DNA of 62,363 bases from Amarolinea sp964580725 (GTDB lineage: Bacteria > Chloroflexota > Anaerolineae > SSC4 > Amarolineaceae): positions 1-62,363 of the forward strand of contig CAZOLV010000018.1 in the NCBI GenBank assembly GCA_964580725.1, in the 5' to 3' direction. The translations under genes were made by a program, and so were the position numbers. How positions within the stretch are numbered: the stretch's first letter is position 1; each line of letters begins with the position of its first letter. Positions 29,432-35,501 of the stretch are shown piece by piece. A model generated the notes under the pieces. It did not search any database, was not told the DNA's origin, and saw only the letters and a program-made list of their open reading frames with translations.

Positions 29432-29482
29432 GTCATCCAACCCCGAACCGAATGAATTCGGGGCTGAAGGACCTCGGCGAGG

Positions 29483-29503
29483 CTTCGACAGGCTCAGCCT
29501 GCG
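29483..29503. repeat. Copy of a dispersed CTTCGACAGGCTCAG repeat
   Basis: CTTCGACAGGCTCAGCCTGCG is related to the palindromic element at 52192-52242 and resembles a short repeat widespread in bacterial intergenic DNA. It sits at the left edge of the retroelement region. Confidence 0.5.
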
Positions 29504-29543
29504 CCGGCCGGTATCGGGTGGGGGCGAATTTCGCCCCACGGCA

Positions 29544-29600
29544 CGCGTCCACGCAGGTGGACGCCCGGCCGCAGGCCCTTCAGGCGCGATTGCAATCGCC
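29544..29600 (+). repeat. Left 57-bp direct repeat flanking the DGR cassette
   Basis: It matches 33956-34012 at 56 of 57 positions in the same orientation; the one difference is T29579 versus C33991. Inside are a hairpin GCGTCCAC-GCAG-GTGGACGC and a perfect 14-bp palindrome GCGATTGCAATCGC. The two copies bracket the RT fragment, TR, VR and NACHT gene. Confidence 0.9.
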
Positions 29601-29681
29601 CAGTCGCTCGACGCACCCTGCTGCCCTCCCCATGCAGTCCATGTTATACTTGTCGCCGCCAGACCTACCGGGAGGGAAGCC

Positions 29682-30116
29682 GTGTCGCGTTACTTTCGTC
29701 ATCTTTTCGAGCAGCTTTGTAGTTGGGACAACCTGATGCTTGCCTGGCGCAACGCGCGCAGGGGTAAACGCGGAGGCGTTGCAGCCGCCACATTCGAGAT
29801 GAACCCAGGCGAGAATCTATTACAGATACAAGAAGAACTGCGAGCGCGACGCTACGTTCCCGGTTCCTATGTCAATTTCTTCATCCATGAACCCAAGCGC
29901 CGTCTGATCTCAGCAGCGCCCTTTCGTGACCGAGTCGTGCATCATGCGCTCTGTAATGTCATCGAACCGATCTTCGAGCGGCGGTTCATCTTCGATTCCT
30001 ATGCCAATCGGGTAGGCAAGGGGACCCATGCCGCGCTCGACCGCAGTCAGATGTTCGCCCAACGGTATCGTTTCGTTTTGCCCTGTGACGTGTGGATGAA
30101 GTCTGATGCTCGCTGA
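29682..30116 (+). CDS. Truncated DGR-type reverse transcriptase (probably inactive)
   Basis: The frame starts at GTG 29682 behind GGAGGGA, with a TATACT -10 at 29645-29650, and encodes only 144 aa. DGR reverse transcriptases have roughly 300-400. It carries the N-terminal fingers: FEMNPGENLLQIQEELRAR, VPGSYVNFFIHEPKRRLISA, APFRDRVVHHALCNVIEPIF and FIFDSYANRVGKGTHAALDR. It ends just after the beginning of the palm motif A region (RFVLPCDV), where a normal protein continues with the FF-SIDH-type segment. Seven unrelated residues (WMKSDAR) and a stop follow, so the YxDD catalytic motif and thumb are missing. A deletion is likely; no remainder exists elsewhere in the window. Confidence 0.8.
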   Translation: MSRYFRHLFEQLCSWDNLMLAWRNARRGKRGGVAAATFEMNPGENLLQIQEELRARRYVPGSYVNFFIHEPKRRLISAAPFRDRVVHHALCNVIEPIFERRFIFDSYANRVGKGTHAALDRSQMFAQRYRFVLPCDVWMKSDAR

Positions 30117-30329
30117 AGTGCGCCGGCGCTCACAAGGACGGCCCGGCCCAAGCGCCGTGTTGCAGACGCAGAGGCCGGGCCTCGACGGTAGATGCCCGTT
30201 GGGCTGATACCACCGGCCCAACGGCCAGGACACGGACCGCGCCATCTCTCGTGCTGAGCCGCGGGAGAGGAGTGCACAAGGCGGTCCCCTCCATTCCTGG
30301 CGGGACGTTGTTGGCTTGGCGAGAGGCGT

Positions 30330-30400
30330 GGACGACCACCACCCGGAAACCCCTGTTGTCGTTGTCGTTCCTCGGGTTCCTGGCGTCGCGGGCGGCCGCT
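30330..30400 (-). repeat. DGR template repeat (TR)
   Basis: On the minus strand this reads through an adenine-rich block coding RNPRNDNDNRGFR in the VR frame, with AAC/GAC/AGG codons typical of DGR templates. It aligns without gaps to 30572-30642. Of 71 positions, 12 differ, and all 12 are template adenines; 3 adenines and all 56 other bases are unchanged. The first 24 bases (30330-30353) are identical and correspond to the initiation-of-mutagenic-homology segment. Left of 30400 in template sense, similarity breaks down with non-A differences. The rest of 30117-30554 holds no supported gene. Confidence 0.92.
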
Positions 30401-30505
30401 GCCGATCCGGCCCTGCAACAAGGGGTTTCCCCCTGGCTGCCAAAGTTGTCATGCGGCTGCCGGCACAGAGCATACTGGCCGGTCGAGCCTGTTCAGAATT
30501 CTGAA

Positions 30506-30540
30506 TCCTGAATTCTGATTTCAGAAGTCAGAATTCAGGA
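30506..30540. promoter_or_regulatory. Hairpin/cruciform just beyond the variable repeat
   Basis: TCCTGAATTCTGA (30506-30518) pairs perfectly with TCAGAATTCAGGA (30528-30540) around a 9-nt loop. It lies 15 bp downstream of the NACHT gene stop. Structured DNA at this place is known to promote mutagenic retrohoming in phage DGRs. It may also act as a weak terminator separating VR from TR. Confidence 0.6.
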
Positions 30541-30554
30541 AACAGGATGCAGGA

Positions 30555-33500
30555 TTACGCACGAGAGACGGGGACGACCACCACCCGGAAACCCCCGAGG
30601 GCGAGGTCGAACCTCGGGACCCAGGCGTCGCGGGCGGCCGCACCCACTCCGGAAGCGTCATTCCACCAACTGCCGCCCATCAGAATGGGCCAGCCGTCCT
30701 TGGCTCTGGACGCCGTCCACTCCCAGACGTTGCCCGCCAGATCCCAGACATTCTGCGGCGTCTTGCCGTCCGGGTACATGTGCACCGGCGTCGTCCGCTG
30801 CAACCCGCTCTCCTCGGTATTGGCGAACTTGGGCTGAAACGTCCTGCCCCACGGGTAGGGGCGTTGTTCGGCGCCCGCCGCAACCCACTGCCACTCCTCC
30901 ACCGTCGGCAGCCGCGCCGCGTCGTCGCCGCTAAAAGCGCCCTGGCGGCGCAGCCGCTGTATCAGCCACGCACAGTAGGCCCGCGCTTCGTACCAACTCA
31001 CCCCGACCACTGGCTGCGTCGCCCCGCCAAAGCGGCGGTCGCCCCAGAGCCGCGGCGCTGACGGCCACTCGCCCAGCCAACTCCTGATGTCCCGCCGCGC
31101 TTGCTCATCCCACCACGGCTGCCGCCGGTCGTAACCACCGGCCTCCATGAACTCCTGGTACTGGCAGTTGGTCACCGGGTACTTGCCGATGTAGAAGTCG
31201 TAGCCAAGCGCAGTCCGCGCCTCGATCCTGACGAAAGCGTCCAGGTCGGCCGGGCGCAGCCCCAATTCGGCGGCCAGCAGCCCGGCGGCCAGGCGCTGCG
31301 CCGGCGGCGGGTAGATGCTCTGCATCAGGTCGGTCAGCCGAAAGGGCATGTCCTGATACAGCGCCTCGCCGCTTTCCCCCTGCCGGCGCTGCGGGCCAAA
31401 CTCGAGCCAGGCCTGTCCGGCGGTCAACAGCCGGCGCCAGGAGTCCGGCGTCAAGAGGGACGACGGCATCAACTCCCGCACCAGGTGCTGCGTATCCCGC
31501 AGCCGGTTGAGCCGGTTCAGTTCACCGCAGGCCAACAGAATCACCTCGGTCCAGTCGTCGGAGTCGGCCAGGGTCACCGCTTGACCCACCCAATCCTCCG
31601 CCTGCAGCAGCCCGCAGACGGACAGATAGTCCTGAAAGGAGAGGTGCGGGAAGCCAAAATGCCCCGTGTCGGTCTCCACCAGCAGGCCGCCGCGTGCCTG
31701 CATCAGCGCCGCCAGCCGGCTGGCCCACGCCTTACCGGCGTGCGGGTGCGGGTGCAGCGGCGCCAGGCGCTTCTCCAGCGCCTCCGTGGGCAGGTCCACC
31801 ACGCGCTGGCCGCTCTGCCTGGCTGTGTCGAAAGTCAGATTCCACAGGCAGCGTTCGACATCGGCCCGCGTCGTCTGCCGCTGCGGCTGCCAGGGGGCCT
31901 CGCGCAGCAGATCGTCCAGACTGTTGCCGCCGTCGGCGCCCTCGCGCTGCTGTTCCCATTCCCACAGCAGTTGTTCGACGCACTCGTGATAGAGATGCGC
32001 CCGGCTCTCCGGCAGTCCCGCCCAGACGTTGACCTGCGCCAACATCGTCAGCAGCAGCGGCGTTCCGGCCATCTCTTGCAGGTCGCCGCGCGCTTCGATC
32101 GCCCGCAGCAGGCGATCGGTCAATTGATCCCTGCGTTCGCCCGTGATGCGCTCCACGCGCGCCAGTTCGGCGTACCAGCGCCGCACGAACTCAGCGCTGC
32201 GAGGCATGTCCAGGTCGGCCAGCTCGTAGATCTCTGCGCCTTGCAGTTGGTAGTCTGGTTGGCTGCGATAGGGCTTGATGCGGCTGGTCACCAGAATGCG
32301 GCAGGCATGGTGGGCGCTGATGAAGTCCTGCACGCTCTCCACGATCAGGCGCCGGCGATCCAGGGGGCTGGCGCCGGCCGGGCCGGACGGCGTTTCCGGG
32401 CGTTCCGGGTCGGGCAGCGGCGCCTCGTCCAGGCCGTCGAAAAGCACCAGCGTTTCGGGCCGGTTCAGGCGCGCCAGCAGCGCCTGCTGGTTGGGCAGCC
32501 CCAAATCGTTGCGCAGCGCCTCGTATACCAGCGCACGGCCGGGGCGGCTCTTAACGCTCAGCTCCTTGCTCCAGCGGCGCAGCACGATGCGCAGGGGAAA
32601 GAGCGGGCGCTCGAGCTGGCCATGCAGGGCGGCGGCCCAATCGGAGTCTGCGTCGAGCCAGGCGCCCGCCAGGATCAACGCCAGATGGTTGATGAAGGTG
32701 CTCTTGCCCGAACCGGGCTGGCCGAGCAGGACCCGTGCGCCCGGCTGCGCCACCACTTCCAGCGCCGTGACGTTGCCGAAGGCGCTGCGCAGCGTCTGCT
32801 CGTCTTTGGCCCACGGGCGCAGCGGGTGTTTCTCGAAGTCGAACGATGCGTCCGGCCGTTCCCAGCTCATGGCCACCTCATCGGCGAGCGCAAACGCATC
32901 TGCGCCGCGCGCCCCGGCAGGGCGCAGGCGGGCGCGCTCAGCTTCGGGCACCCGCAGGCGATCCAAGACCCGTTGCAGTGGCGGGGCCGCCGTCGTCTGC
33001 AAATCTACATAGACGCGGGTCAGCTCCATGATGCGCCGTTGGGTGTGCTCCGGGTTCTGCTCGCGCCGCTCGTTGGCCAGCGGCAGGCGGTTGCAGTGGC
33101 GGCGTAGCGCCCCTAGATAGGCCTTTTCGGCGTCGGTCAGGCGTTCACGCGGCCGGCGGACGGCGCCGGGCATTGGCCGCGCCGCAATCTGCGCCAGCAG
33201 GTCTTTGATCTCGGCCAGCGTCGCCGTCTGACGGCCCGACTGTTGCAGCAGGGCGGTCAGCGTCGTTGCGCCGCGCGCCGTCGAATCGGCGATGTCGCGA
33301 CTGGCGTCGGCAATGACCTGGGCGCTGAGGTGCAGGTTGGTCAGTTCGGCGAGTTTGGCCAGGTCGCGCAGCCACGGTCCCAGGTCGGGGTCGGCGTAAA
33401 GGCGCTGTTGGATGGCGTCGAAAAGATCGAACAGGACCGGCTGCAGCGTCTGCCAGCGTTCGTCGTCGCCATCGCGGGTGCGCCAGTCCGCATGCAGACG

Positions 33501-33839
33501 TTCCCAATCTGGTTTGGCGCCAACCAGCAGGCGAGCGACGATGCTCTCCGCAAAGGGTGGATGGTCGAGCAGTGCGACCAGGCCGTCCACATCGGCGGGC
33601 GTCAGCGTCAGGTCGCCCTGTGCGATCTGCTGCAGCATCTCCTGTCGCGCCTCCTCGACAGCCCTGCGCACAGCCGCATCGGCGGTGGACGCCGGGATGG
33701 TTTGGGTGCGCGCCGCCAGGTTCCTGGCCCTGGCCAGCAGCGCGGGCGCCTTATCGGCAGCGCGCCCCACCAGCGCTTCGACCACGCCGCCCGCCGCGGC
33801 GCCCAACAACAGCGAAAGTGTCATGATCGGTTCTGGCAT
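30555..33839 (-). CDS. NACHT NTPase with C-terminal FGE/C-type-lectin domain; DGR variable protein
   Basis: The 1,094-aa protein begins at ATG 33839 behind GGAGG. Residues 1-330 are an alpha-helical N-terminal part without a recognised effector. The NACHT/STAND NTPase follows, with Walker A LLGQPGSGKSTF near residue 370, Walker B LVLFDGLDEAPL and the downstream sensor RILVTSRIKPYR. A helical region of about 250 residues links it to a formylglycine-generating-enzyme-like domain (YDFYIGKYPVTNCQYQEFM, GVSWYEARAYCAWL, LPTVEEWQWVAAG, YPWG, VWDLAGNVWEWT, MGGSWWNDAS, GGFRVVVV), a C-type-lectin fold. The last about 25 residues (WVPRFDLALGGFR) are the diversified VR. It is probably an intracellular sensor whose binding surface has been hypermutated. 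Confidence 0.88.
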   Translation of the reverse strand: MPEPIMTLSLLLGAAAGGVVEALVGRAADKAPALLARARNLAARTQTIPASTADAAVRRAVEEARQEMLQQIAQGDLTLTPADVDGLVALLDHPPFAESIVARLLVGAKPDWERLHADWRTRDGDDERWQTLQPVLFDLFDAIQQRLYADPDLGPWLRDLAKLAELTNLHLSAQVIADASRDIADSTARGATTLTALLQQSGRQTATLAEIKDLLAQIAARPMPGAVRRPRERLTDAEKAYLGALRRHCNRLPLANERREQNPEHTQRRIMELTRVYVDLQTTAAPPLQRVLDRLRVPEAERARLRPAGARGADAFALADEVAMSWERPDASFDFEKHPLRPWAKDEQTLRSAFGNVTALEVVAQPGARVLLGQPGSGKSTFINHLALILAGAWLDADSDWAAALHGQLERPLFPLRIVLRRWSKELSVKSRPGRALVYEALRNDLGLPNQQALLARLNRPETLVLFDGLDEAPLPDPERPETPSGPAGASPLDRRRLIVESVQDFISAHHACRILVTSRIKPYRSQPDYQLQGAEIYELADLDMPRSAEFVRRWYAELARVERITGERRDQLTDRLLRAIEARGDLQEMAGTPLLLTMLAQVNVWAGLPESRAHLYHECVEQLLWEWEQQREGADGGNSLDDLLREAPWQPQRQTTRADVERCLWNLTFDTARQSGQRVVDLPTEALEKRLAPLHPHPHAGKAWASRLAALMQARGGLLVETDTGHFGFPHLSFQDYLSVCGLLQAEDWVGQAVTLADSDDWTEVILLACGELNRLNRLRDTQHLVRELMPSSLLTPDSWRRLLTAGQAWLEFGPQRRQGESGEALYQDMPFRLTDLMQSIYPPPAQRLAAGLLAAELGLRPADLDAFVRIEARTALGYDFYIGKYPVTNCQYQEFMEAGGYDRRQPWWDEQARRDIRSWLGEWPSAPRLWGDRRFGGATQPVVGVSWYEARAYCAWLIQRLRRQGAFSGDDAARLPTVEEWQWVAAGAEQRPYPWGRTFQPKFANTEESGLQRTTPVHMYPDGKTPQNVWDLAGNVWEWTASRAKDGWPILMGGSWWNDASGVGAAARDAWVPRFDLALGGFRVVVVPVSRA
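30572..30642 (-). repeat. DGR variable repeat (VR)
   Basis: It lies inside the last codons of the NACHT-FGE gene, about residues 1066-1090, offset by exactly 242 bp from the template. Twelve substitutions, each at a template A, turn the template codons for RNPRNDNDNRG into WVPRFDLALGG. Replacements are A to T, C and G, which is the DGR mutational signature. The 24-bp identical 3' block spans 30572-30595. Confidence 0.92.
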
Positions 33840-33922
33840 CGTGAGCCTCCGGGAATCAGGATGGATGGATTGCCAACGGCAGAGTCTGGGTTGGATTGTG
33901 AACGAGATCAACTTCAGATCGA

Positions 33923-33951
33923 ATGATAGCGTGTGGCGCGGTCGGCGTCAA
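33923..33951 (-). promoter_or_regulatory. Promoter of the NACHT-FGE gene
   Basis: Read on the minus strand, TTGACG (33951-33946) and TATCAT (33928-33923) are 17 bp apart. Predicted transcription starts near 33917, about 78 nt before the start codon. The -35 box is 5 bp from the right 57-bp repeat. Confidence 0.65.
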
Positions 33952-33955
33952 GAAG

Positions 33956-34012
33956 CGCGTCCACGCAGGTGGACGCCCGGCCGCAGGCCCCTCAGGCGCG
34001 ATTGCAATCGCC
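33956..34012 (+). repeat. Right 57-bp direct repeat flanking the DGR cassette
   Basis: Same orientation as 29544-29600, with one mismatch. It is followed by short CAATCGC-type repeats (about 34005-34046) that run up to the pheST promoter. Confidence 0.9.
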
Positions 34013-34046
34013 GTCTCCAATCGCTCAATCGCCCTCCTCAATCGCC

Positions 34047-34075
34047 TTGACAAACTCCCCGCTTTCGGCGATAAT
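34047..34075 (+). promoter_or_regulatory. Promoter of the pheST operon
   Basis: TTGACA (34047-34052) and GATAAT (34070-34075) with a 17-bp spacer lie immediately upstream of the T-box leader. Confidence 0.75.
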
Positions 34076-34099
34076 CTCGCCGCGAGAGAATTGCAATCG

Positions 34100-34395
34100 G
34101 CAAATGGCTGTGAGGAAGAAAAGTACGCGGTGTGGCGGCCGCCAGAGAGGTCGAGCCAGGGGCTGTAAGCTCGACCGGATGCGCCGCCGCGGAAGTTCAC
34201 TTCTGAGCCGGGCGGGGGAAACCGGTCTGCTGACCGGCGTGTAGTTTGCCCCGGATGCCCACCGTTACACGGGCTGCCGGCAGTTTCCACCTGTCGGCCT
34301 GAGCGGAGTGATCAGCACGGCTGATCCTCAACCAGGGTGGTACCACGGAATGTGCAAAACCGCACGTCGTCCCTGCGACGCGTGCGGTTTTTTCG
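34100..34395 (+). promoter_or_regulatory. T-box riboswitch (tRNA-Phe-sensing)
   Basis: The leader has the stem I features GAGGAAGAAAAGTA (AGTA at 34122-34125) facing a specifier loop GAAGTTCAC. The probable specifier codon is TTC (34196-34198, Phe). It then has the T-box core CCAGGGTGGTACCACGG (34332-34348) and a factor-independent terminator: AAACCGCACG pairing with CGTGCGGTTT, ending in TTTTTT, about 34357-34393. Uncharged tRNA-Phe would stabilise the antiterminator and switch on pheST. Confidence 0.9.
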
Positions 34396-34433
34396 TTGCG
34401 CCAATGTCGCAGCACACAAAAGGAGTCAGAACG

Positions 34434-35462
34434 ATGCTCGATCAACTCAATGTTCTGGAAGGAGAGGCGCTGGCAGAGCTGGAAGCGGCGCACGACGCAG
34501 CGACGCTGGAAGCCTGGCGCGTGACGGTGCTTGGCCGCAAGGGCGCGCTGACCCAGGCGCTGCGCGGGTTGGGCCAGTTGCCCGCCGCCGAGCGCCCCGC
34601 CGCCGGCGCCGCAGCCAACCGCATCAAAACCCGGCTCGAAAGCGCCTTCGACGCCCGTCAGGAAGCCCTGCAAGCCGCCGAAGCGGCGCAAGCCCTGCTC
34701 GGCGACGCCGTGGATGTGACCCTGCCCGGCCGGCCGCCCACGCTCGGCCGTCTGCATCCGAGCAACGCCGTCCTGCGCCGCATCTACGCCATCTTTGCCC
34801 AGATGGGCTTCCAAATCTACGATGCACCCGATGTGGAACTAGACGAGTACAACTTCCAGTTGCTCAACATCCCGCCACACCATCCGGCGCGCGACATGCA
34901 GGACACCTTCTACACGCAAGACCCGCGCGTCCTGCTGCGCACCCACACCTCGCCGGGGCAGATTCGCGCCATGCGCGAAAACTCACCCGCCCCACTGCGT
35001 GTGATCCTGCCGGGCAAATGCTTCCGCTACGAACAGGTGACCGCCCGCAGCGAGTTCATGTTTCATCAGGTGGAAGGGCTGGCGGTGGGCAAGGGCATCA
35101 CCATGGCCGATCTCAAGGGCACGCTGCAGGAATTCGCCAATCAACTCTACGGCGAGGGCCGCAAGCTGCGCTTCCGCTGTTCGTACTTCCCCTTCGTCGA
35201 ACCGGGCGTCGAGGTAGATATGGACTGCATCCTGTGCAACGGCCGCGGCTGCCGCTTGTGCAAATACAGCGGCTGGCTGGAGATCAGCGGGGCCGGCATG
35301 GTGCACCCCGTCGTCCTGCACAATGGCGGCTACGATCCCGCCGTTTACACCGGCTTTGCCTTCGGCATGGGGCCAGAGCGCGTCACGATGCTCAAACACA
35401 GCATTGATGACATCCGCTACTTCTTCGCCAACGATGTGCGTTTTCTGGAACAGTTCGCCTGA
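34434..35462 (+). CDS. pheS: Phenylalanine--tRNA ligase alpha subunit
   Basis: The 342-aa protein starts at ATG 34434 after AAAAGGAGT. It has the N-terminal coiled coil (residues about 1-90) and the class II synthetase core: motif 1 region GFQIYDAPDVELDEYNF, MQDTFYTQDPRVLLRTHTSPGQIRAM, motif 2 GKCFRYEQVTARSEFMFHQVEG and motif 3 GMGPERVTMLKHSIDDIR. It keeps the cysteine cluster CILCNGRGCRLCKYSGW found in many PheS. It forms an alpha2beta2 enzyme with pheT downstream. Expression is governed by the T-box leader. Confidence 0.97.
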   Translation: MLDQLNVLEGEALAELEAAHDAATLEAWRVTVLGRKGALTQALRGLGQLPAAERPAAGAAANRIKTRLESAFDARQEALQAAEAAQALLGDAVDVTLPGRPPTLGRLHPSNAVLRRIYAIFAQMGFQIYDAPDVELDEYNFQLLNIPPHHPARDMQDTFYTQDPRVLLRTHTSPGQIRAMRENSPAPLRVILPGKCFRYEQVTARSEFMFHQVEGLAVGKGITMADLKGTLQEFANQLYGEGRKLRFRCSYFPFVEPGVEVDMDCILCNGRGCRLCKYSGWLEISGAGMVHPVVLHNGGYDPAVYTGFAFGMGPERVTMLKHSIDDIRYFFANDVRFLEQFA

Positions 35463-35501
35463 ACGCCGCCTTGACCTGACGCCCCCGGGGAGAATCGAAC
35501 G

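Noticed and set aside
29682..30116. Group II intron or retron reverse transcriptase
   Set aside because: No intron domain V/VI, maturase or msr/msd structure; the adjacent adenine-specific TR/VR pair identifies a DGR.
30330..30400. TR as a simple duplication of the receptor gene end
   Set aside because: All 12 differences in the aligned 71 bp fall on template adenines, which random divergence would not produce.
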